This document shows, in pieces, positions 50,168-58,233 of a stretch of 64,000 bases of DNA; position 1 is the first letter of the stretch, and each line of letters starts with the position of its first letter. Source of the stretch: Acidobacteriota bacterium (lineage in GTDB: Bacteria > Acidobacteriota > Vicinamibacteria > Vicinamibacterales > UBA8438); the NCBI GenBank assembly GCA_011523845.1, contig WTFV01000121.1:1-64000 (forward strand). The letters are read 5' to 3'. Position numbers and translations under genes: made by a program. The notes beneath the pieces were generated by a model. That model was not told where the DNA came from. It searched no databases and was given only the letters and a program-made list of their open reading frames with translations.

Positions 50168-51328
50168 TCACACGCGCAGCGGCCGCAGCTCGGTCGCCAG
50201 ACGCACGGCAGGCAGGGCCCTGACACGGGGCGCGAGTCGGTACAGGCGTTCCCCCGCATGCACGACGTCGAGACGCCGCAGGTCGAGCGTTTCCACCGCC
50301 GAACGCATCGACGCGGTGAGCCGGGGAGCCTCGGTCCGCTTCACCTCGAACCCGTAGCGCCGGTTCCCGGCCACGACGAGCAGGTCGAGCTCGGCGCCGG
50401 AATAGGTCGACCAGTGGAAGCACTGCTCGGAACGCGCACCGAGCAGATGTGTGATCTGGCGGATGACGAAGCCCTCCCAGGACGCGCCCACCTTGGGGTG
50501 GGAAACCAGCGCCTCGCGTGTGCCCAGTCCCAGCAGCGCGTGGAGAATCCCCGAATCGCCGATGTAGACCTTCGGCGACCGCACCTGCCGCTTGGCGATG
50601 TTCTCATGCCACGGCTGCAGTTGCCGCACCACGAACACCGAGGTCAGGAGATCGAGATAGCGCCGCACCGTGGTGTGCGCGACGCCGAACGCGCGGCCGA
50701 ACTCGGCCCCGTTCCAGAGCTGACCGTGCCAGTGGGCCAGCATCGTCCAGAACCGCCGCAACGTGGTCGAAGGCACGGTGCTTCCGAGGCCCGGCAGATC
50801 GCGCTCGAGAAAGGTGCGGATGAAGTCGTCGCGCCAGCGGCGGCTGGCGGCCGCGGAACGAGCGACATATGCACGCGGGAAGGCGCCCTGCAGCCAGAGT
50901 CGATCGAGGTCGGAGACCTCGCGCAGGTCGAAGCCGTCGAGCTCGTGGAACGCCACGCGCCCGGCGAGCGTCTCGGAAGTCTGGCGGAGCAATTCGGGCG
51001 ACGCGCTGCCGAGCACGAGAAACCGGGCCGGCGTCCGCGGGCGGTCGGCCAGCACGCGCAGCAGCGGAAAGACGTTGGGCAGCCGCTGGATCTCGTCGAG
51101 GACGACCAGGCCTCGCAACGGCCGCAGCTCGAGACCGGGATCCGCCAGGCGGCCGAGATCCACCGGATTCTCGAGGTCGAACCACGTGGTCGGCCCGCGG
51201 CGCGCGGCTACGAGCTGACGGGCGAGCGTGGACTTCCCGATCTGCCGGGCGCCGAGCAGGGCGACGACCGGAGACTCCCGCAGGAGCAGCGTCAACCGGC
51301 GCAGATGGTGTCGCCGACGAACCTCCAT
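50168..51328 (-). CDS. AAA ATPase with DUF4143 domain
   Basis: This 386-residue AAA_14-type ATPase has Walker A GARQIGKSTL, Walker B LVVLDEIQRLP and the sensor-like LVLGSASPELLRQ. It is followed by a winged-helix-like region and the DUF4143 PD-(D/E)xK-like domain (YIGDSGILHALLGLG, YSGAELDLLVVAG, YGFEVKRTEAPRL). These proteins spread widely between genomes and are often linked to mobile DNA; their target is unknown. A second member lies at 51678-52820. An inverted repeat sits directly upstream of the start. Confidence 0.9.
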   Translation of the reverse strand: MEVRRRHHLRRLTLLLRESPVVALLGARQIGKSTLARQLVAARRGPTTWFDLENPVDLGRLADPGLELRPLRGLVVLDEIQRLPNVFPLLRVLADRPRTPARFLVLGSASPELLRQTSETLAGRVAFHELDGFDLREVSDLDRLWLQGAFPRAYVARSAAASRRWRDDFIRTFLERDLPGLGSTVPSTTLRRFWTMLAHWHGQLWNGAEFGRAFGVAHTTVRRYLDLLTSVFVVRQLQPWHENIAKRQVRSPKVYIGDSGILHALLGLGTREALVSHPKVGASWEGFVIRQITHLLGARSEQCFHWSTYSGAELDLLVVAGNRRYGFEVKRTEAPRLTASMRSAVETLDLRRLDVVHAGERLYRLAPRVRALPAVRLATELRPLRV

Positions 51329-51330
51329 TG

Positions 51331-51367
51331 CATTGAATTATGAGCATATTCTGCACATATTTCAATG
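51331..51367. promoter_or_regulatory. inverted repeat upstream of the DUF4143 ATPase gene
   Basis: CATTGAA (51331-51337) and TTCAATG (51361-51367) form perfect 7-base arms around an AT-rich 23-base centre. It starts 2 bases upstream of the leftward gene's ATG. It may be an operator or promoter dyad. Confidence 0.45.
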
Positions 51368-51677
51368 TACCTGAATCCTTCGCTGTGCTTGCGTTCTCGG
51401 CGTCTGAGCGGAGAAGCTGTGGCCAAAGCACCGAGGTGCGTCAAGCCGTGCGTTTCAGAGATGGGGGTCGCAGAGCTGACCACATCCCGCAGTTTGGGGC
51501 GCTGGCAAAGCAGATGCTGTCGTCGCTGAAGCTGACCGCCGAGCGGGACGCCCTGGTTCAGGAACGGCTGGCCGCTGGATGGGAGGCGATTCTCACCGAG
51601 AGTGCCAGTGCACCTCACTCTTCGTTCTCTACCTGACACCCTGGATCGCGTCGGGCTTGCCATCGTGCCCTGCACGT
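51368..51677. other. intergenic stretch without recognisable gene
   Basis: A 98-codon open frame (51340-51636, plus strand) predicts ALAKQMLSSLKLTAERDALV and LAAGWEAILTESA, which looks partly protein-like but matches no family I know. Base composition is lower in GC near 51340-51420. It may be a remnant between the two ATPase genes. Confidence 0.3.
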
Positions 51678-52820
51678 TCACTCGATGATCGCGTCTTCCC
51701 ACAGAGCCGTCAGAAAGTCCCGCACCGGCACGACCTCGACGCCGTTTTCCTCCCGCCGGCGACGCGGCTCGCGGCAGACCACCAGCTTTCGCCGGAGCGG
51801 GACCTCCTCCGCCAGCGCGAGCAGGCCCCTGTAGTCGCGGGCCGACACACGCGACTTCGTCTTTACCTCGATTGCCACCGCGTCGCCGACCACAAAATCG
51901 ACCTCGAGCTGCGATTGGCTGCGCCAGTAGGTGAGGGGGTCGTCGCGCCGGCGATAGTCCAGCCAGGCCCGAAGCTCCAGGAAAACCAGGTGCTCGAACC
52001 CGCGGCCGTAGGCATCCGAGCCGGGCTCGATGGCTCCTGTGCGCCGCAGCGTGTTGGCGACCCCGACGTCGAAGAAGTAGAACTTGGCGGTCGCCACCGG
52101 CTTTCGGGTGCGGGTCTTCCGGAACGCCGGCAACTGCTCGCCCACCAGGGTGTCCTCGAGAATCCGGTAGTGCTCCCGCACGGTGCTGGGCGCCAAGCCC
52201 GCGTCCGAGGCGACGGCCGCGAAGTTGATCTGTTCCCCGTTGGTCAGGCCGGCCACCTCCAGAAAGCGACCGAAGTTGCCGATGGAGCGGGTCAGCCCTT
52301 CCGCCTGAATCTCCTCCTGCAGATAGGTGCCGACATAGGCCCGAAGGTCTTGCCGCGGCTCCGCGGCATCGAGGAACGCCGGCAGCCCCCCGTGGTTGAT
52401 GCGCTCCAGGAGGCGATCGCCTTCCAGCTCGGCCGACACGAGCGGGTGCAGCCGGGCCACGCGCGCACGACCCGCCAGCAGGTTGGCTCCGCCCCGTTTC
52501 AGCTTGCGCGCACTGCTGCCGGTCAGCACGAAGCGCAACGCCCGGTTCCTCTCGATGAGCAGGTGGACTTCGTCCAGCAGCGGCGGACACTTCTGGATCT
52601 CGTCGATCACCACGATCCGCCGTGCCGGGTCCAGCGTCTGGCGCAGGTGCTCGGGATGCGTGCTCAACTGGTGGAAGGTGTCCGCTTCGAGCAGGTCGTA
52701 GACGGCCGCGTCCGGGAACGTGTGGCGGACGAGGGTGCTCTTGCCGGTCTGGCGGGGCCCGAACAGGAAGACGGAACGGTGCTCGACGAGGGCGCGGAGA
52801 TTCAGGACCCGATCGTACAT
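51678..52820 (-). CDS. AAA ATPase with DUF4143 domain (second copy)
   Basis: This 380-residue ATPase has Walker A GPRQTGKSTLVRH, Walker B IVVIDEIQKCPPLLDE, sensor FVLTGSSARKLKRGGANLL, a helix-turn-helix-like middle (FAAVASDAGLAPSTVREHY) and the PD-(D/E)xK-like end (SQSQLEVDFVVGDAVAIEVK). It differs clearly from the neighbour at 50168, so it is an independent acquisition and not a recent duplicate. A near-perfect palindrome lies 15 bases upstream of its start. Confidence 0.9.
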   Translation of the reverse strand: MYDRVLNLRALVEHRSVFLFGPRQTGKSTLVRHTFPDAAVYDLLEADTFHQLSTHPEHLRQTLDPARRIVVIDEIQKCPPLLDEVHLLIERNRALRFVLTGSSARKLKRGGANLLAGRARVARLHPLVSAELEGDRLLERINHGGLPAFLDAAEPRQDLRAYVGTYLQEEIQAEGLTRSIGNFGRFLEVAGLTNGEQINFAAVASDAGLAPSTVREHYRILEDTLVGEQLPAFRKTRTRKPVATAKFYFFDVGVANTLRRTGAIEPGSDAYGRGFEHLVFLELRAWLDYRRRDDPLTYWRSQSQLEVDFVVGDAVAIEVKTKSRVSARDYRGLLALAEEVPLRRKLVVCREPRRRREENGVEVVPVRDFLTALWEDAIIE

Positions 52821-52834
52821 TCCAGCGATTCTAT

Positions 52835-52860
52835 TGCTGATTTACATGAAATTCAGCAAC
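52835..52860. promoter_or_regulatory. palindrome upstream of the second DUF4143 ATPase gene
   Basis: TTGCTGATTT and AAATTCAGCAA flank ACATG: ten paired bases with one bulge. The 26-base site lies 15 bases before the leftward ATG at 52820. It is a good candidate operator. The remaining 52861-53070 shows no gene. Confidence 0.5.
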
Positions 52861-53070
52861 TCATACGCTGATTCTTGCGGCTCCGCAACCCGTGGCTGCG
52901 CCGGCAGGCAAGCAGCCAACGCCGCCGACGATCGCTCCGACATCGAACACTTGGTCGAGCAGGCTGCCCGACTCAGAGGAACCGGTGTTCTACCGGACGC
53001 GTCCGTCTCCCCGACTGGCAGTCGTCGAAACCGTCGAGCAGGCCGCTCGGCGGAGGCCGCCCGGCGGCCG

Positions 53071-54651
53071 TCAGCGCCGCACGATCGCGCCCGAGGTAGA
53101 CGGTGCATCCCCGGACAGCGGCGCGCTCCGGCCGGTGCGCCGGAAACGCTCCAGCGCCGCCTCGAGCCGCTGGACGACTTCCGGGTGATCCGCCGCGACG
53201 TCGCGGGCCTCGGCGGGATCCTGCGACAGATCGAAGAGTTGATAGGGCCGTCCGAAGGGCTCGCCCCGCGGCTCCTGGCGTCCACCCGAACCGTTGCCCA
53301 GCACCAGCTTCCACGCCCCGTCGCGAATCGCGAACATCCCGCCGGAGGAGTGGTGGACCACGGGGACGCCGCGCGCCGCCGGCTCGCCGCGCAGCATCGG
53401 CAGCAGCGACACGCTGTCCTCGGCGGCATCGGGCCCGGGCGCCACCCCGACGATGTCGGCCAGCGTCGCGTAGAGATCGGTGTGGACGATGGTGGCGGCG
53501 GTCTCGGACCCCGGCTCGACCACCCCCGGCCAGCGCGCCACGAACGGCACGCGGTGGCCGCCCTCCCAGATGTCGGCCTTCGTGCCGCGCCAGTCGGCAT
53601 TCGAGCGGTGGCGGCCCACGCGATAGGCCTGAATCGACGGGTCGTCGACGTGATCCGGCGCCGTGTCGTCGCGGCGGTACATGTACGAGCCGTTGTCGGA
53701 GGTGAAGATCACCAGCGTCTCGTCGCCGGCGCCGCTCCGGTCCAGGGCTGCGAGCACCTGCCCGACCGCATCGTCCACCTGCGCCACGAAGTCACCGTAC
53801 TCGCCGAGGCCCGTGCGGCCCCGAAACCGCTCGTGGGGCTGCGTCGGCTTGTGCGGCGCGGTCAGCGGGAAGTAGAGGAAGAATGGATCACCGGTTTGCG
53901 AAGATCGGTCGATGAAACCGACCGCCTCGTCGACCAGCCGGTCGAGCACCTCGTCGATGACGAAGTCGTCGGCCCGCGGCCCGTGGCGGATGAAGTACGG
54001 AAACGGCACCGCCGGCTGCTCGTGCGTCGGGAGCGCGGTGAAGCGGTCGTTGCTGATATAGACGTACGGGGCCATGTCGAGCGACGCGCTGACCCCGAAG
54101 TACTCGTCGAAGCCGTGGTGGATCGGGCTGTCGGCGATTACGCCGCCGAAGTCGATGCCGGGATCCCCCTCCCACGGCTCGGTCCGCTCCGCCGCGGGGT
54201 TCCGGTAAGGCATGTCCATGCCCAGATGCCACTTGCCGATGGCAGCGGTCCGGTAACCCTGCGCCTGCAGCAGCGTCCCCAGGGTCGGGCGGTCCGGCTC
54301 GAGCAGCGGCGGACTGTAGCCGCCCAGCACGCCCCGGGTGAGCCGCGTCCGCCACGTGTAGCGCCCGGTGAGCAGTGCGTAGCGCGTCGGCGTGCAGACG
54401 CCCGACGGCGAGTGCGCGTCCACGAAGCGCATCCCCTCGTCGGCGAGGCGGTCGATATGTGGCGTCCGGATTGCGGAAGCGGGATGCATCGCGCCGACGT
54501 CACCCCAGCCCAGGTCGTCGGCGAGGATGAGCACCACGTTGGGGGTGGCAGCGCCGCCGGTCTGCGCCCCCGCCGATCCCGGCAACGCACCAGCCACGAA
54601 CGTCGCACCGACCACGAACATCGGAACGGCAGGCAGCTTGAGCAGCCTCAT
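53071..54651 (-). CDS. secreted sulfatase (arylsulfatase-type)
   Basis: This 526-residue sulfatase has the signal peptide LPAVPMFVVGATFVAGALPG. Metal ligands are in LILADDLGWGDVG (Asp45, Asp46). The formylglycine motif is CTPTR (Cys86 to Arg90) in SPSGVCTPTRYALLTGRY, with GKWHLG and FTSDNGS downstream. Cys86 must be converted to formylglycine by a separate enzyme not seen here. It probably removes sulfate from a polysaccharide or sterol-type ester; the substrate is unknown. ATG 54651 is chosen because GGAG lies 7 bases upstream; ATG 54663 is an alternative. Confidence 0.92.
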   Translation of the reverse strand: MRLLKLPAVPMFVVGATFVAGALPGSAGAQTGGAATPNVVLILADDLGWGDVGAMHPASAIRTPHIDRLADEGMRFVDAHSPSGVCTPTRYALLTGRYTWRTRLTRGVLGGYSPPLLEPDRPTLGTLLQAQGYRTAAIGKWHLGMDMPYRNPAAERTEPWEGDPGIDFGGVIADSPIHHGFDEYFGVSASLDMAPYVYISNDRFTALPTHEQPAVPFPYFIRHGPRADDFVIDEVLDRLVDEAVGFIDRSSQTGDPFFLYFPLTAPHKPTQPHERFRGRTGLGEYGDFVAQVDDAVGQVLAALDRSGAGDETLVIFTSDNGSYMYRRDDTAPDHVDDPSIQAYRVGRHRSNADWRGTKADIWEGGHRVPFVARWPGVVEPGSETAATIVHTDLYATLADIVGVAPGPDAAEDSVSLLPMLRGEPAARGVPVVHHSSGGMFAIRDGAWKLVLGNGSGGRQEPRGEPFGRPYQLFDLSQDPAEARDVAADHPEVVQRLEAALERFRRTGRSAPLSGDAPSTSGAIVRR

Positions 54652-54802
54652 GGCGATCTCCATTCCGGTTACGAGCCGACGCGGGAAACAGCGTCTCCGA
54701 GTTGCCGACCGCGCCGCCCCGTCCAACTCGTGCTGGACCCTGAGTCACGTGCTCGTCAGGTGAACAGCGCTCCGCATCGGCAGTGCCCCGCGGGCGTCAA
54801 GG

Positions 54803-55396
54803 TCACTCAGGGCCTCTGAGGATGCCGCGGTGCGCTATCTCCCCGAGCGGCTTGCGGTCGTCCTTCGGCCGCTCGCGCTCGCACAGGTCCGGCGGCAGCG
54901 CCTCCGGCGGGCCGATCCGCCCGGCCGCGAACGCGCACATCACCGTCCACAGCTCGGTGTCGACGCCCAGCTTCTCGTGCGCCGCGTCGACGTCTATGCC
55001 CGCCATCCCGTGCGTGTAGATGCCCAGCGCCAGGGCCTGCAGCGCCAGGGATATCCATGCTGCGCCGGCGTCGAACTGCGCGGTGCGCGGCTCGCGGCCG
55101 TCCGCGGTCCGCGTGTTGGCGAAGATGAAGCCGAGAAACGGCGCCTTCGCCGCCCACTCGCGGTTGCGCGGCTTCAGGATGGAATCGAAGACCCCGCGGT
55201 CGGGACCGTCCGTCTCGTACAGGAAGAGCCACGGCTGGAGGTTCGACGAAGACGGCGACCAGCGCGCCGCCTCGAACATCGAGGCGATGTCGGCATCGGT
55301 CAGCGGCTCTGGCGAGAACGATCGCGGCGACCAGCGGTCGATGAACAGCGCGTCGACGCGGGCCGCGGCCACGCGGGGATTCGGATGTCGAGTCAT
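54803..55396 (-). CDS. nitroreductase-family protein
   Basis: This 197-residue FMN-dependent nitroreductase-type protein has RWSPRSFSPEPLTDADIASM followed by FEAARWSPSSSNLQPWLFLY, the FMN-binding start of the family. The dimer/flavin segment is AGAAWISLALQALALGIYTH, with GPPEALPPDLCERERPKDDR near the end. The physiological substrate cannot be predicted. The start ATG 55396 begins right before the conserved region; upstream Met residues are possible. Confidence 0.9.
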   Translation of the reverse strand: MTRHPNPRVAAARVDALFIDRWSPRSFSPEPLTDADIASMFEAARWSPSSSNLQPWLFLYETDGPDRGVFDSILKPRNREWAAKAPFLGFIFANTRTADGREPRTAQFDAGAAWISLALQALALGIYTHGMAGIDVDAAHEKLGVDTELWTVMCAFAAGRIGPPEALPPDLCERERPKDDRKPLGEIAHRGILRGPE

Positions 55397-55481
55397 GCGA
55401 TCGTGACCTTCGCCGGGAGATCGTAGTCGATTCATCAGGGGCTCGGGATTTCCATCCTGATCGCCCGTGTACCATGACCCT

Positions 55482-55667
55482 ATGCCCGTCAGAACGCATG
55501 ATGCCAGCGAGTATCTGCGAACAGCGGTGGACGTCGCCGCGTATCTGAACGCCGCGATGGAGAAACCGGACGGCGCCCCGCGGCTCCTGATGAAGGCGCT
55601 TCGGAACGTCGCAGCGGCGCAGGACGGCGTCTCCGCGGACTGGTCACCCCACGAGGAGCAACCATGA
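55482..55667 (+). CDS. truncated addiction-module antidote protein (chimeric end)
   Basis: Residues 1-50 match the N-terminal half of the HigA-like probable addiction module antidote family (PVRTHDASEYLRTAVDVAAY, RLLMKALRNVAAAQDGVS). The helix-turn-helix that should follow is missing. The last ten residues (DWSPHEEQP) instead overlap the next gene by ATGA. That layout is typical of the ArsR regulator normally placed before AHSA1 genes, so I infer a deletion that fused an antidote gene to the tail of a lost ArsR gene. It is not expected to function. Confidence 0.6.
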   Translation: MPVRTHDASEYLRTAVDVAAYLNAAMEKPDGAPRLLMKALRNVAAAQDGVSADWSPHEEQP

Positions 55668-56296
55668 AGTTCGATGTCGAAACCCACCTCGGCGCCATGG
55701 AGCGCTCGGTGTCGGCGCTCGAGCGCGAGGGACAATCCGCCCGCGCGGTCACGCTGTCTCGCAGCTTCGCGACGACGGTCGACGATCTGTGGGACGCGGT
55801 GACGAACGGCGAGCGCATTCCCCGCTGGTTCTCGCCGGTCAGCGGCGATCTCCAGCTTGGCGGCCGCTATCAGTTGGAGGGCAACGCCGGCGGCGTGGTA
55901 ACCGCGTGCGAACCGCCCTCGCACTTCGCGCTCACCTGGGAGTTCGCCGGCGTCAGTTGGGTGGAAGTCCGAGTCGCGGACGGCGGAGACGGCAGCGCCC
56001 GGCTCACGTTGTCGCACATCGCGCACCTGTCCGACCACTGGGACCAGTACGGGCCGGGCGCGGCCGGCGTCGGCTGGGAGATGGGCCTCCTGGGACTCGC
56101 GCTCCACATCGCGCAACCCGACGCGCCGAAGCCGGACGAGGCAGCCTTCGCCGCCTCGCCGGACGGCAAGGCGTTCATCACCGGCAGCAGCGAGGGATGG
56201 GAGCAGGCCGCGATCGCCGCCGGAACGGATCCCGAGGCCGCGCATGCAGCGGCGACGCGCACAACCGCCTTCTACACCGGCGAAGCGGTCCCCTAG
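55664..56296 (+). CDS. AHSA1/SRPBCC-domain protein
   Basis: This 210-residue START/SRPBCC-fold protein of the activator-of-Hsp90-like (AHSA1) type has VTLSRSFATTVDDLWDAVTN, then RIPRWFSPVSGDLQLGGRY, HFALTWEFAGVSWVEVRV and a C-terminal helix (GWEMGLLGLALHIAQ). Bacterial members bind hydrophobic ligands and are often paired with ArsR regulators; the partner here appears deleted. ATG 55664 overlaps the upstream stop and follows GAGGAG. Confidence 0.9.
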   Translation: MKFDVETHLGAMERSVSALEREGQSARAVTLSRSFATTVDDLWDAVTNGERIPRWFSPVSGDLQLGGRYQLEGNAGGVVTACEPPSHFALTWEFAGVSWVEVRVADGGDGSARLTLSHIAHLSDHWDQYGPGAAGVGWEMGLLGLALHIAQPDAPKPDEAAFAASPDGKAFITGSSEGWEQAAIAAGTDPEAAHAAATRTTAFYTGEAVP

Positions 56297-56317
56297 ATAG
56301 CAGTCCGTGGTGAAACC

Positions 56318-56348
56318 CCGCGTTGCACCGAGAGCGGCGAGGCGCCCG
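56318..56348 (+). repeat. 31-base dispersed repeat, copy 2
   Basis: This copy shares 29 of 31 bases with 17780-17810. It lies 22 bases after the AHSA1 stop. The stretch 56349-56670 holds no recognisable gene; it includes two nearby CATATG palindromes at 56370-56390. Confidence 0.6.
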
Positions 56349-56670
56349 GCTGACAAGGCGTGAGGAGGGTGCATATGGGCATATGTACACGACGAACAAC
56401 GCGGTCAGGCGGGATGCATCGCCGCTCGAATGCAGCGGGGAACTGTGCCACGGGGCGTTCTACGAGCCGTTCGGCCACCCCAGGATCGCCGATGTCAAGG
56501 GGACCACACAGGAACTCGACCCACGCGACCGAGTCTCTTCCGGCGTCCCCCGGAGTGCGGCCGCATGCTACCGCAGTCGCGCCACGCGAATCGAGCCCTG
56601 CCTGGAAGGCTGCGAGAGCTGCCGCGTGTCCGCGCCGGCCAGTTCCCTGCACAGGCTGCACAGGCCCGGG

Positions 56671-56702
56671 GACTGCTGCCACGCGGGTATAATCCGGCAG
56701 TC
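56671..56702. repeat. hairpin element containing TATAAT, copy 1
   Basis: GACTGCT and GGCAGTC form a 7-base stem (one G-T pair) around a second small stem and a perfect TATAAT (56688-56693). The surrounding 49 bases recur at 61498-61546 with few changes. This copy lies beyond the 3' end of the leftward sorbosone dehydrogenase gene. Confidence 0.6.
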
Positions 56703-56761
56703 CGCCAGATCGACCAGGTCGACGTCGACGGCCTGGTCGAGAGATCAACGGTTGGCCGCCC

Positions 56762-58129
56762 TCAATTTGCCCCTTCGCCCTCGACCGGTTCGATTCTCAG
56801 CACTGCCCCTGCCTCGTGGTCCGTCGTCACGTACAGCAGGCCGTCCGGTCCCTGCTTGACGTCGCGGATGCGCTGGTTGAGCTCGGTCAGCAGCGGGATG
56901 TGACGCACCGGCAGGCCGCGCTGGTTGAAGACGATGCGCTGGAGCTGCGTGGTGGCCATGCCGCCGACGAACAGGTTGCCCTTCCAGGCCGGGAACCTGT
57001 CGCCCGTATAGAAGGCCATGCCGCCGGGAGAGATGACGGGGTACCAGTAGAGCAGCGGCTGCTCCATGCCCGGCGCGCAGGGCTCGGGCAGCTCCGGGCC
57101 CGTCCCGCCCGTGCCGGCCGTGGCCTCGCCCGTGTACGCGCGGCCGTACGAAACGACCGGCCAGCCGTAGTTTCGGCCCGGCCTGACGATGTTGAGCTCG
57201 TCGCCGCCCTGCGGACCGTGCTCCACTTCCCAGAGCTCGCCGGTCTCGGGATGGATGATCAGGCCCAGCGGATCGCGGAAGCCCAGGGCGTAGATCTCCG
57301 GTCGATAGGCCGGGTCGCCGACGAAGGGATTGTCCTCGGGCGCGGTCCCGTCGTCATTCAGGCGCAGGATCTTGCCGGCGTGACTGCCGGGTTCCTGGGA
57401 CTGCTCCGCCGTGCCGATGCGATTGCTGCCACCGTGCTCCCGGTCGCGTAGCGGCATGCCGATCGACATGAAGATGCTGCCGTCGGGGGCGAAGATCAGC
57501 CTGGCCACGCTGAAGCCGCTGACCCGGGCGTCCGAGACGAAGATGTCCTCGACGTCGGTCAGGGTATTGGCGCCGTCGAAGCGGCCGCGCGCCAGCACCG
57601 ACGTTCCCGCGAGCGCCTGAGCCACCTCCGCGTCCTCCTGCCCCTCCTCGCTCCGGTCGGGCTTCAGGTACGTGAAGTAGACCAGGCGGTTCTCGGCGAA
57701 CCGCGGATGCACCGCCACGTCCCACAGGCCCAGCCGGCCGCCGTAGCCGTTGTGCACCGCGGGCATGCCGCGGATCGGTTCGGGATCGAGCACCCCGTCG
57801 CGGATGATGCGCAGGCCGCCCGAGCGCTCGGCGACCAGGATGTCGCCGTTCGGCAGGAAGTCAACGGCCGACGGACGGAAGAAGCCCTTGATGGGAACGA
57901 CCCGGAATTGCTGGTCGCCGAAGCCCAGGATCCGCGGCTCGTCGGGCAGGGTGTCCGGGCCGATCCCCCGGCGTCCCTGCTGCGCGTTGCTGATGGCGAT
58001 GAACAGGCACAGCGTGAGGATGACGAAGAGCGTGGGAGACCGGCTCAGGGAGCGTGCGTGCCCTGGCGGGCGGGTGGGGAGTTCCGCTGGTGCGAGGCTC
58101 GCGCGGTCCAAGTTCCTGGCGTGCGTCAT
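56762..58129 (-). CDS. PQQ-dependent sugar (glucose/sorbosone) dehydrogenase family
   Basis: This 455-residue exported six-bladed GSDH-type propeller has a signal anchor (TLFVILTLCLFIAISNAQ). Typical segments are PSAVDFLPNGDILVAERSGG, then GLWDVAVHPRFAENRLVYFT, HGPQGGDELNIVRPGRNYGW and SPGGMAFYTGD. It probably oxidises sugars or alcohols with PQQ in the periplasm and passes electrons to cytochrome c. ATG 58129 has GGAGG 6 bases upstream. It follows a PQQ alcohol-dehydrogenase-type gene on the same strand, so the two may be coexpressed. Confidence 0.9.
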   Translation of the reverse strand: MTHARNLDRASLAPAELPTRPPGHARSLSRSPTLFVILTLCLFIAISNAQQGRRGIGPDTLPDEPRILGFGDQQFRVVPIKGFFRPSAVDFLPNGDILVAERSGGLRIIRDGVLDPEPIRGMPAVHNGYGGRLGLWDVAVHPRFAENRLVYFTYLKPDRSEEGQEDAEVAQALAGTSVLARGRFDGANTLTDVEDIFVSDARVSGFSVARLIFAPDGSIFMSIGMPLRDREHGGSNRIGTAEQSQEPGSHAGKILRLNDDGTAPEDNPFVGDPAYRPEIYALGFRDPLGLIIHPETGELWEVEHGPQGGDELNIVRPGRNYGWPVVSYGRAYTGEATAGTGGTGPELPEPCAPGMEQPLLYWYPVISPGGMAFYTGDRFPAWKGNLFVGGMATTQLQRIVFNQRGLPVRHIPLLTELNQRIRDVKQGPDGLLYVTTDHEAGAVLRIEPVEGEGAN

Positions 58130-58233
58130 GGTGAACCTCCGGTACGAGGGTGGATGCCAGTTTCGGGCCGCGATCGGGCGGCCGAGGGACGCCGGTCGAC
58201 ATCGACTCGACGACCGGCGGCCGCCCGCTGCGG

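Noticed and set aside
52720..54819. 699-codon open frame opposite the sulfatase gene
   Set aside because: The minus strand carries CTPTR and the metal-binding motif; the plus frame has no recognisable domain.
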